Below are positions 40,147-47,246 of a stretch of 58,177 nt of DNA, piece after piece. Source of the stretch: an uncultured Prevotellaceae bacterium. GTDB taxonomy: Bacteria; Bacteroidota; Bacteroidia; Bacteroidales; Bacteroidaceae. The notes beneath the pieces were generated by a model, which saw nothing but the letters and a program-made list of their open reading frames with translations, was not told where the DNA came from and made no database searches. The stretch covers positions 1 to 58,177 of the forward strand of contig CACWWZ010000029.1 of the NCBI GenBank assembly GCA_902764705.1. The letters are read 5' to 3'. The position numbers and the translations under genes are program-made. Position 1 is the first letter of the stretch. Every line of letters starts with the position of its first letter.

Positions 40147-41460
40147 TTATTGCTCACCGATACGGGTATATACGAATCCCATTTCTTCCAGTTCCTGACG
40201 GTCATAGATATTACGACCATCGACCACCACATTGCCGTTCATCACCTTCTGGATGACATTCCACGAAGGCAGTCGGAACTGGCGCCATTCTGTCATTAGG
40301 GCAAAGACGTCGGCACCGTCGGCAGCATCGTACATATTCTTACAATAGGTCACCGTATCGCCGATACGACGCTTGCACTCATCCATCGCAATGGGGTCAA
40401 ACACACGGATTGTTGCACCGTCGGCCAGCAGTTTGTCGATAACCACCAAAGCCGGTGCCTCACGCATATCGTCCGTTTCGGGTTTGAAAGAAAGACCGAT
40501 AATGGCGATGGTCTTTCCTTTTACACTGCCTACGGCCTTGATTATCTTGTCATAGACAATGGACTTCTGTCGTTCGTTGACACGCTCGACGGCCTCAATC
40601 ACCTCCATGTGATATCCGTTATCCAAGCCTGTATGGAGCAGCGCTTTCACATCCTTAGGGAAACAGCTGCCGCCATAGCCGCAGCCAGCATAGAGGAACT
40701 TCGAACCGATACGTGCATCGGTACCGATTCCCTTGCGGACAGCATCGACGTTAGCTCCCACCCTTTCGCAGAGGTTAGCGATATCGTTCATAAACGAGAT
40801 ACGTGTAGCCAACATGGCATTAGCCGCATACTTGGTCATCTCAGCGGAAGGAATATCCATGAAGATAACGCGGAAGTTATTGATTAAGAACGGCTTATAC
40901 AGACGAGTCATCACCTCCTTGGCCTTCTCCGACTCTGTACCCACCACGACGCGATCGGGCGACATAAAGTCCTTGATGGCGGCACCTTCCTTCAGGAATT
41001 CGGGGTTAGAGGCCACGTCGAAGGGGACATTGACGCCACGCTTGTCCAGTTCTTCCTGAATGGCAGCCTTCACCTTCTTGGCTGTGCCTACAGGAACAGT
41101 AGACTTGGTGACGAGGATAGTGTATTTATTGATATTCTGACCAAACTGACGGGCTACGGCCAACACGTATTTCAGGTCAGCTGAGCCATCCTCGTCAGGA
41201 GGAGTACCCACAGCCGAGAACACCACCTCGACATCGTCCAACACCTCAGTCAGATCTGTGGTAAACTGCAAGCGTCCGTACTCCACGTTACGCTTCACCA
41301 GTTCCTCCAATCCTGGCTCATAAATCGGCATGATGCCATTTTTGAGCTTCTCTATTTTATTAGTATCAACATCGACACACGTCACATGTGCTCCCATCTC
41401 TGCGAAGCACGTACCACTCACCAGACCAACATAGCCTGTTCCTACAATTGCTATTTTCAT
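40147..41460 (-). CDS. ugd: UDP-glucose 6-dehydrogenase
   Basis: A 437-residue enzyme that oxidises UDP-glucose to UDP-glucuronate with two NAD+. The N-terminal Rossmann motif is GTGYVGLVSGTCFAEMGAHV, the catalytic cysteine sits in YGGSCFPKDVKAL, and the C-terminal domain has IGLSFKPETDDMREAP. Length and motifs are complete. It may supply precursors for the surface polysaccharide that the CapD-like enzyme also serves. Confidence 0.96.
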   Translation of the reverse strand: MKIAIVGTGYVGLVSGTCFAEMGAHVTCVDVDTNKIEKLKNGIMPIYEPGLEELVKRNVEYGRLQFTTDLTEVLDDVEVVFSAVGTPPDEDGSADLKYVLAVARQFGQNINKYTILVTKSTVPVGTAKKVKAAIQEELDKRGVNVPFDVASNPEFLKEGAAIKDFMSPDRVVVGTESEKAKEVMTRLYKPFLINNFRVIFMDIPSAEMTKYAANAMLATRISFMNDIANLCERVGANVDAVRKGIGTDARIGSKFLYAGCGYGGSCFPKDVKALLHTGLDNGYHMEVIEAVERVNERQKSIVYDKIIKAVGSVKGKTIAIIGLSFKPETDDMREAPALVVIDKLLADGATIRVFDPIAMDECKRRIGDTVTYCKNMYDAADGADVFALMTEWRQFRLPSWNVIQKVMNGNVVVDGRNIYDRQELEEMGFVYTRIGEQ

Positions 41461-41486
41461 GAATAAGTTGTTTAATAAATTCGGTG

Positions 41487-41494
41487 CAAAGATA
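41487..41494 (-). promoter_or_regulatory. -7 box of the ugd promoter
   Basis: Minus strand TATCTTTG, 26 nt before the ugd ATG; the -33 is not at ideal spacing (TTTG at 16 bp). Confidence 0.6.
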
Positions 41495-41576
41495 CGAAAA
41501 AAAAGACATGCAAATGTATAAATATCAAAAAAAGTTCAATATTTTGCCCCTAATAGCCCTTTTTCATCCATTTCTT

Positions 41577-41607
41577 TTGGGTAATTCGCAGAAATCATGT
41601 ACTTTTG
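41577..41607 (+). promoter_or_regulatory. Promoter of xth
   Basis: TTGG (41577-41580), 19-bp spacer, TACTTTTG (41600-41607), 23 nt before the ATG at 41631. Confidence 0.75.
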
Positions 41608-41630
41608 CGTCTCAGAAAACCTAGCATATT

Positions 41631-42380
41631 ATGAAATTAATCAGTTGGAACGTCAATGGGCTTCGCGCCTGTGAAGGAAAAGGATTCAGTGAGGCATTCA
41701 AACAGTTGGATGCCGATTTCTTCTGTCTGCAGGAAACCAAAATGCAGGCTGGTCAGTTAGACCTTCAGTTTGAAGGATATAAGTCGTATTGGAACTATGC
41801 CGACAAGAAAGGTTACTCCGGCACTGCCATCTTCACCCGCCACGAGCCGCTGAGCGTCGCTTACGGCATCGGCAAGGACGAGCACGACCACGAAGGGCGC
41901 GTCATCACGCTGGAAATGCCGGACTTCTATCTTGTCTGTTGTTACACGCCGAATTCGCAGGACGGTTTGAAGCGCCTTGACTACCGCATGACGTGGGAGG
42001 ACGACTTCCGCCAGTATCTGCTGTCGTTAGACCAGAAAAAGCCCGTCATCCTTTGTGGCGACCTGAATGTCGCTCATGAGGAAATCGACCTGAAGAATCC
42101 CAAGACGAACCGCATGAATGCAGGTTTCACCGATCAGGAACGCGAAAAATTCACCACCTTATTAAATAGTGGCTTCATCGACACCTTCCGCACGCTCTAT
42201 CCTGAGCAGGTCACCTATTCATGGTGGTCGTACCGCTTCCAGGCCCGCCAGAAGAATGCCGGCTGGCGCATCGACTACTTCGTCACTTCCCAACGCCTGC
42301 TTCCCCAGGTTGCCGACGCCAAAATCCACACCGACATCCTCGGCTCCGACCACTGCCCCGTCGAACTGTTGCTGAGATAA
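41631..42380 (+). CDS. xth: Exodeoxyribonuclease III / AP endonuclease
   Basis: A 249-residue Mg-dependent nuclease for abasic-site repair. Motifs of the exonuclease III fold are all present: SWNVNGLRA, LQETKMQ, YCGTAIF-type strand (YSGTAIFTR), CGDLNVAHEEIDL, TYSWWSYR and the final GSDHCPVEL. Single-gene unit with its own promoter; a 21-bp tandem array begins 18 nt after the stop. Confidence 0.96.
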   Translation: MKLISWNVNGLRACEGKGFSEAFKQLDADFFCLQETKMQAGQLDLQFEGYKSYWNYADKKGYSGTAIFTRHEPLSVAYGIGKDEHDHEGRVITLEMPDFYLVCCYTPNSQDGLKRLDYRMTWEDDFRQYLLSLDQKKPVILCGDLNVAHEEIDLKNPKTNRMNAGFTDQEREKFTTLLNSGFIDTFRTLYPEQVTYSWWSYRFQARQKNAGWRIDYFVTSQRLLPQVADAKIHTDILGSDHCPVELLLR

Positions 42381-42397
42381 GCACACTCTTTGTGTTT

Positions 42398-42481
42398 CAC
42401 GACCTGAAATCTATATTGCACGTCCTGCAATGCAAATTTCACGTCCTGCAATATACATTGCACGACCTGCAATTTAAATTT
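42398..42481 (+). repeat. 21-bp tandem array (four units) between xth and a lipoprotein gene
   Basis: Units start at 42398, 42419, 42440 and 42461, each exactly 21 bp: CACGWCCTGMAAT followed by eight AT-rich bases. At the unit junctions, ATTGCA-CGTCC-TGCAAT and ATTGCA-CGACC-TGCAAT form small hairpins with 5-nt loops. The rest of 42482-42669 is A-rich leader with a weak TAAATTTG box (42608) and AAAGGAG at about 42655. Confidence 0.92.
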
Positions 42482-42669
42482 GCAGAAAGAATAAAGAAAT
42501 ATTCTGGGAATAAAAAATTAAGGGCAAGAATAATATTCAGAGAAAGAGAAAAGATTAAAAAAACACAAAAAACAAGGGTAAACGGAACAATGAGCGAAGA
42601 AAAACCTTAAATTTGCCGACAGTTTTGTGACCTATAAACATTATTTATTAATTAAAGGAGAAAGCAGTT

Positions 42670-43218
42670 ATGAAAAAAATCATGTTCGCATTGATGGCCA
42701 TGATCGCCATCGGGTTAACATCGTGTGGAAACAAGGCTCAGCAGGATGAAGCCACAGCAGCCGCCGAGGCATCCATCAGCGCACTGACCGAGCAGTTGGA
42801 GGCTGGCGACGCCAGCAAGTTTGCAGAAGTACTGACCACCGTCAAGGAGAAGATTGCCGAGTTTGTCAAGAGCAATCCCGAGGTGGCCAAGGAGTATGTC
42901 GCCAAGGTTCAGGAATTCCTGAAGGAGAATGCTGATAAGGTGAAGGCCCTCGTAGGTGACAATGCCGCTGCCGCTGCTGCTTTTGCTGCTATTACCGAGG
43001 CTGATGCTGAAAACGTAGTGAACGGTCTGCTGCAGTCTGTAGGCGATGCTGCCGAAGCTGCAAAAGACTCTGTAGCCGGAGCTATCGAGGATCAGGTTGA
43101 CGCTGCAAAGCAAGCCGCTGAGGACGCCAAGGATGCTGCTGTCGACGCTGCCAAGGACAAGGCCAACGAAGCCATCGACGACGCTGCCAACAAGGCTAAG
43201 GACGCACTGGGAATCTAA
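42670..43218 (+). CDS. Ala-rich helical lipoprotein of unknown function
   Basis: A 182-residue lipoprotein (MKKIMFALMAMIAIGLTSC, then GNKAQQDEA). The mature part is almost wholly amphipathic helix rich in Ala, Lys, Asp and Glu: VKEKIAEFVKSNPEVAKEYV, VQEFLKENADKVKAL, and at the end an apolipoprotein-like run with AKQAAEDAKDAAVDAAKDKA and AIDDAANKAKDAL. The 11-residue-like spacing resembles LEA or coiled-coil proteins. A purine-rich Shine-Dalgarno site precedes it. No enzymatic motif; probably outer-membrane or periplasmic and structural or stress-related. Confidence 0.8.
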   Translation: MKKIMFALMAMIAIGLTSCGNKAQQDEATAAAEASISALTEQLEAGDASKFAEVLTTVKEKIAEFVKSNPEVAKEYVAKVQEFLKENADKVKALVGDNAAAAAAFAAITEADAENVVNGLLQSVGDAAEAAKDSVAGAIEDQVDAAKQAAEDAKDAAVDAAKDKANEAIDDAANKAKDALGI

Positions 43219-43276
43219 CATTAGAAGTTAAAGAAGTTAACGAAGTTATCGGCCTTCGGCCTAAGAAGTTTGAGAA

Positions 43277-43313
43277 GGTCGGTTTCGCTGAAATAAAGGG
43301 CCGGTTCGCTGAA
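43277..43313 (+). promoter_or_regulatory. Direct-repeat pair with 22-bp spacing just upstream of a promoter (candidate LytTR site)
   Basis: GGTCGGTTTCGCTGAA (43277-43292) and GGCCGGTTCGCTGAA (43299-43313) begin 22 bp apart and end five bases before the -33 box at 43319. Two direct repeats about two helical turns apart, abutting the promoter, is the classical layout for LytTR-domain regulators; a LytTR gene is in this operon. Confidence 0.6.
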
Positions 43314-43318
43314 TAATT

Positions 43319-43349
43319 TTTGCGAGCCGGCTCTTTTTGTCTACCTTTG
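43319..43349 (+). promoter_or_regulatory. Consensus promoter of the beta-helix lipoprotein / LytS / LytTR operon
   Basis: TTTG (43319-43322), 19-bp spacer, TACCTTTG (43342-43349), about 31 nt before the ATG at 43381. A 10-bp palindrome, GAGCCGGCTC (43324-43333), lies inside the spacer. Confidence 0.85.
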
Positions 43350-43380
43350 CCGACAGAAATTAACTTAAAAAGCAAAGGTT

Positions 43381-45201
43381 ATGAAAAAGATGATGTTTCT
43401 CATGATGCTCAGCGCATCAATGGCTGTCCTGACAGCCTGTTCGTCGGACGACCCGTTCGATACCACCAACAACAATATTTATAATCCCGGCGACTCCAAC
43501 ATGGGTGGCGGCATGGGCGGCAATGGCGGCAGCACGGCCGGTAGCGGCGAACTGCTGAACTTTTCGGTCGATCTCGACCGAAAAACCACTGAGCCGGCCA
43601 GCACCGTGACAGCCTATTATCCCGAGGCCGAGGACGACATCACCCAGCAGACATTTGCTACGCAGGTAATTATCGACATGTCAAACCCCGTGACCAAGAC
43701 CGAAAACGGCGTAGAGATTACCGTCAGCGAGGGTCATGTCACGGCCAATCACGGCTCTGTGGAGGGCGTCTGCTACGTGGTGACGGGCACGACGGCAAAC
43801 GGTTCACTGACCATAGATGGCAAGACCAACTTCGAGCTGAACCTGAACAGCGTAGACATCACCAACCCCACGTCGACCGCCATTGACATTGAAACCAAAA
43901 AGGCAGCCTTCATCGTGCTGGCAGGCACCAACAAGCTGACCGACGGCACGACGGAGGACCACAAGAGCACGCTCTACGGCAAGGGCAAGCTGCTCTTCAG
44001 TGGCACAGGGTCGCTCGACATCTACGGCACCTACAACAACGGCATCCACACAAAGAGCTATGTGGTCATCGACAAGGGCGTCAACCTCTACGTCAACGCC
44101 TCCGTCAATCACGGCATCAAGGCCTCTGACGCCGTCGTCATAAATGGCGGCATCATCAACATAGAGTCCAGCGGCGAGGGTGCAAAGGGCATCAACTGCG
44201 AGAAGGACATCGTTATCAACGGCGGCCGCACCACCGTCGTCTGCACGGGCAACGGCGAGTGGGACACCGAGGATTTGGAGACCAAGGCGGCCACTTGTAT
44301 CAAGTGTGACTCCATCATGACCATCAAGGGCGGTGAAATCTATGTCAAGGCTACGGGCAGTGGCGGCAAGGGACTGAAAGCCGACTGGGAAGCCTACATC
44401 AGTGGCGGCAAAATCCGCGTCATCACCACCGGCGGACTCTATTACAGCAACGGCACACAGGAGAGCCACAACTACACGGGCAACACCGACAATCTGGACG
44501 ACGCCTACACCTCGTCACCGAAAGGTATCAAGATTGGTACGAAGAACGAACACGGCGTGCTGGAAATCAGCGGTGGCGACATCATGGTTCGCACCTCGGG
44601 CTACAACGGCGAGGGCATTGAGAGCAAGGGCACGCTGACCGTCAGCGACGGAACAGTAATGGTTTCTGCCTACGACGACGGCATCAACTCCAGTAGCGAC
44701 CTGACCATCAGCGGAGGCACGGTGGTAACCGTAGGAACCAACAACGACGGCGTCGACTCCAACGGTGATATGTATCTGAAGGGCGGCACACTCATCGCCA
44801 TGGGTGCAGGCGGTGCAGAGGCCGGCATTGACATCAACGAAGAAAAGCGACTCTACATCAGCGGCTGTAACATCTTCGGCATCGGCGGACGTTTCGACGG
44901 TTCGCTGGGTTCCACTACCCAAGGCATTGCCACCACAAGCGGTTCCGTCACAGCCAACGCAACAGTCACTGTTAGCGACGGCTCTTCCACGCTGGCATCG
45001 TTCACTATGCCTCCCTACTCCTACAACAACGGCACCATCCTCGTCAGCGCTCCCGACATGAAGAGCGGGTCAAGCTACACGCTGAACCTCGGCTCGTCAT
45101 CAGTCAGTATCACCGCCAGCAACACCATTAGCAACAGCGGTATGGGCGGCGGACAACCAGGAGGACAACCGGGCGGCGGACAGCCTGGCGGACGCTGGTA
45201 A
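43381..45201 (+). CDS. Cthe_2159-like beta-helix lipoprotein (carbohydrate-binding type)
   Basis: A 606-residue lipoprotein (MKKMMFLMMLSASMAVLTAC, then SSDDPFDTT) with a Gly-rich linker (MGGGMGGNGGS) and a Gly/Gln/Pro-rich tail (GMGGGQPGGQPGG). The body is a repeated parallel beta-helix with coils such as VVINGGIINIESSGEGAKGI, DIVINGGRTTVVCTGNG, LTISGGTVVTVGTNNDGVDS and MYLKGGTLIAMGAGG. This is the DUF4353/Cthe_2159 pattern; Cthe_2159 binds polygalacturonate. A long palindrome (43561-43584) encodes FSVDLDRK. It leads an operon with LytS and LytTR genes 31 nt downstream. Surface or periplasmic display and pectin binding are inferred. Confidence 0.82.
   Translation: MKKMMFLMMLSASMAVLTACSSDDPFDTTNNNIYNPGDSNMGGGMGGNGGSTAGSGELLNFSVDLDRKTTEPASTVTAYYPEAEDDITQQTFATQVIIDMSNPVTKTENGVEITVSEGHVTANHGSVEGVCYVVTGTTANGSLTIDGKTNFELNLNSVDITNPTSTAIDIETKKAAFIVLAGTNKLTDGTTEDHKSTLYGKGKLLFSGTGSLDIYGTYNNGIHTKSYVVIDKGVNLYVNASVNHGIKASDAVVINGGIINIESSGEGAKGINCEKDIVINGGRTTVVCTGNGEWDTEDLETKAATCIKCDSIMTIKGGEIYVKATGSGGKGLKADWEAYISGGKIRVITTGGLYYSNGTQESHNYTGNTDNLDDAYTSSPKGIKIGTKNEHGVLEISGGDIMVRTSGYNGEGIESKGTLTVSDGTVMVSAYDDGINSSSDLTISGGTVVTVGTNNDGVDSNGDMYLKGGTLIAMGAGGAEAGIDINEEKRLYISGCNIFGIGGRFDGSLGSTTQGIATTSGSVTANATVTVSDGSSTLASFTMPPYSYNNGTILVSAPDMKSGSSYTLNLGSSSVSITASNTISNSGMGGGQPGGQPGGGQPGGRW
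43561..43584 (+). repeat. Long in-frame palindrome in the beta-helix lipoprotein gene
   Basis: TTTTCGGTCG, ATCT, CGACCGAAAA: a 10-bp stem (11 if the central TC is the loop). Reads FSVDLDRK. It lacks the CRRAA loop and is probably a different element or coincidence. Confidence 0.6.
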
Positions 45202-45232
45202 ACACAATAAATGACTGAAAAATCCGTTTATT

Positions 45233-46402
45233 ATGTGGATGCAAGAACAGTCAAGATATGAGAATACGGGCTACGTGGCGCTGTGGGGACTACTCTTCGC
45301 AGCGCCCCTGATAACCCTATACGTTCGCACCATGAACGACTCGTCAGTGGCATTCAACTGGCAGGAAGTATTCATGGTATGGCGCCAGTTTGCAGTCTAC
45401 CTGCTACTCTTCCTCGTTCATAATTTCATCCTCGCACCCCTGCTCATCTATCGTCACAAACGCTGGCTCTACGCACTGCTCACGCTCTGCATGATTAGTA
45501 TCTTTACCATCTACCAGTGCAACCGGCGTCCGGACTTCAAGCACCACCAGCGTCCGCCGATGGAGCTTCGAGAGTCCCATGAGCCACGTCCCATGGACGA
45601 TGCTTTCGAACAAAAGGATTTCGAACACGTGCCCCCACCCTTCGAAGAGCACGACATGCACGGGGAGAAGCCTCAGATTCATCGTGAGAAACGCGATGTA
45701 CCGCCAATCTTCGTCGGCCAGCACGACATTGTCGCCATCGTCATCCTCATCCTCATGTGTGGCATGAATCTCGGTGTCAAACTCTATTTCAAGTCACGCA
45801 ACGACCAGAAGAAGCTGAAACAGCTCGAGAACGAGAACCTGCAACAGCAGCTGGAGTATCTGAAATACCAGATCAACCCCCACTTCTTCATGAACACGCT
45901 GAACAACATCCATGCCCTCGTAGACATCGACCCCGAGAAGGCCAAAGATACCATACTAGAACTGTCGAAAATGATGCGCTTCGTGCTCTATGAAGGCAAC
46001 AAAGAGGGCGTCCCCCTTAGCAAGGAGTTTGAGTTCATCCGCACTTACATCCATCTGATGCGTCTGCGCTACACCAATAAAGTAAAGATTATAATCAATA
46101 TGCCTAAAATACTGGTTGACAAACAGATACCGCCGCTTATGCTTATCACATTCATCGAGAACGCATTTAAGCACGGCATCTCCTATCAGCACGAGTCGTT
46201 CATCGACATCAAGGTAGAAATTAACGACAAACTCTTCTTCTCCTGCCGCAATTCGAAAGCCGACACGCCAAACGAAGAAAAAGGCGGCGTAGGACTCGCC
46301 AATGTCAAGAAACGTTTAAACTTACTTTATGACAACAACTATACGCTAAATATCCAAGACGGAACCGACGTCTACAACGTCGAATTGACAATTCCACTCT
46401 AA
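45233..46402 (+). CDS. LytS-type sensor histidine kinase with His-rich extracytoplasmic loop
   Basis: A 389-residue membrane kinase. Hydrophobic segments at about 14-30, 45-65, 72-90 and 160-178 give four helices. Between the last two lies a loop of about 65 residues full of His, Pro, Glu and Arg (PDFKHHQRPPMELRESHEPR, FEEHDMHGEKPQIHREK). The cytoplasmic part is a coiled segment (KLKQLENENLQQQLEYLKYQ) and the His_kinase domain with phospho-acceptor H217 in INPHFFMNTLNNI, then the ATPase with MLITFIENAFKHG (N box) and GGVGLANVKKRL (G box). It should phosphorylate the LytTR regulator 20 nt downstream. Signal unknown; the loop suggests metal or polyanion sensing. Confidence 0.9.
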   Translation: MWMQEQSRYENTGYVALWGLLFAAPLITLYVRTMNDSSVAFNWQEVFMVWRQFAVYLLLFLVHNFILAPLLIYRHKRWLYALLTLCMISIFTIYQCNRRPDFKHHQRPPMELRESHEPRPMDDAFEQKDFEHVPPPFEEHDMHGEKPQIHREKRDVPPIFVGQHDIVAIVILILMCGMNLGVKLYFKSRNDQKKLKQLENENLQQQLEYLKYQINPHFFMNTLNNIHALVDIDPEKAKDTILELSKMMRFVLYEGNKEGVPLSKEFEFIRTYIHLMRLRYTNKVKIIINMPKILVDKQIPPLMLITFIENAFKHGISYQHESFIDIKVEINDKLFFSCRNSKADTPNEEKGGVGLANVKKRLNLLYDNNYTLNIQDGTDVYNVELTIPL

Positions 46403-46422
46403 ACGCTAAACTCTAAACAAAT

Positions 46423-47157
46423 ATGATACGCTGCATTGCTATAGACGACGAGCCTCTGGCGCTCCAACAGATTGTTGCCTACATAGGCAAAGTACCCTTC
46501 CTCGAACTGGCCGCACAGTGTCAGAGTGCATTGGAAGCACGCGAGTTCCTGGAACACGACACCGTCGACGCTATCTTTTGCGACATCAACATGCCCGACC
46601 TCAACGGCATGGACTTTGTGAAGTCGCTTGCCGTGCCACCACTCGTCGTCTTCACAACAGCCTATTCGGAATATGCCGTCGAAGGCTTCCGTGTCAATGC
46701 CGTTGACTATCTGCTCAAGCCCTTCGGCCTGCAGGACTTCCAGCGCGCCGCCAACCGGTTGAAGGAACGCATAGAAAACAGCGCGGGAAATGGTACTGTG
46801 GTCAGCGGTTCCGCCGCTGACACCCCAGACGACACCATCTTCCTCAAGACAGAATACCGCATCGTCAAGGTTAGCATCTCCGACATCCGCTATGTCGAAG
46901 CCATGAGCGAATACCTGAAGGTATGGCTCTCTTCCGAGCCCAAACCCATCATCACCTTGCTGTCAATGAAAAAAATGGAGGAACGGCTGCCCAGCACCTT
47001 CATGCGCATCCACCGTTCCTACATCGTCAACCTCACCAAGATTCAGGAGGTCAATAAGAACCGCATCATCATGGACTCCGACACCTACCTGCCCATCGGC
47101 GACCTCTATAAAGAGGCATTCCAAGCCTACCTCGACACCAAGTTCCTAGGGAAGTAG
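46423..47157 (+). CDS. LytTR-family response regulator with hairpin-encoded linker
   Basis: A 244-residue regulator. The receiver domain (1-120) has the acidic pair in [10 protein letters not shown], phospho-acceptor D54 in [11 protein letters not shown], Thr in [10 protein letters not shown] and Lys in DYLLKPFG. The LytTR DNA-binding domain is at about 140-240 ([36 protein letters not shown]). The linker between them contains [12 protein letters not shown], encoded by a 21-nt hairpin (46801). It likely controls its own operon through the direct repeats at 43277, and perhaps nearby glycan genes such as the GH3. Confidence 0.93.
   Translation: MIRCIAIDDEPLALQQIVAYIGKVPFLELAAQCQSALEAREFLEHDTVDAIFCDINMPDLNGMDFVKSLAVPPLVVFTTAYSEYAVEGFRVNAVDYLLKPFGLQDFQRAANRLKERIENSAGNGTVVSGSAADTPDDTIFLKTEYRIVKVSISDIRYVEAMSEYLKVWLSSEPKPIITLLSMKKMEERLPSTFMRIHRSYIVNLTKIQEVNKNRIIMDSDTYLPIGDLYKEAFQAYLDTKFLGK
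46801..46821 (+). repeat. 21-nt in-frame hairpin in the LytTR regulator linker encoding SGSAAD
   Basis: GTCAGCGG, loop TTCCG (CGGAA on the other strand), CCGCTGAC. Reads VVSGSAAD. The 27-nt region matches the coding strand of the GH31 element (18625) at all but about three bases. Confidence 0.93.
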
Positions 47158-47177
47158 ATGATGATTCACAAAATTTC

Positions 47178-47209
47178 GGGCTGACGTTTGGTCAGTCCAT
47201 TTTTTTTTC
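47178..47209 (+). terminator. Terminator of the LytTR gene, overlapping the GH3 promoter
   Basis: GGGCTGAC, loop GTTTG, GTCAGTCC (47178-47198; one G-T pair), followed by AT and nine T (47201-47209). It has the same 8-5-8 geometry as the coding hairpins but is a normal terminator. Confidence 0.85.
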
Positions 47210-47218
47210 GTACCTTCG
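47187..47218 (+). promoter_or_regulatory. Promoter of the GH3 gene, embedded in the preceding terminator
   Basis: TTTG (47187-47190, in the terminator loop), 20-bp spacer containing the T-tract, TACCTTCG (47211-47218); ATG at 47247. Confidence 0.7.
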
Positions 47219-47246
47219 CGAGCAAAATAATAATAATAGTATTACT

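Noticed and set aside
43324-43333. GAGCCGGCTC followed by T5 as a terminator
   Set aside because: A loopless 10-bp palindrome gives at best a 3-bp stem, and it lies inside the spacer of a consensus promoter; noted instead as a possible operator.
43561-43584. Long palindrome in the beta-helix lipoprotein gene as a family member
   Set aside because: The stem is longer and the loop (ATCT) does not match CRRAA; listed separately.
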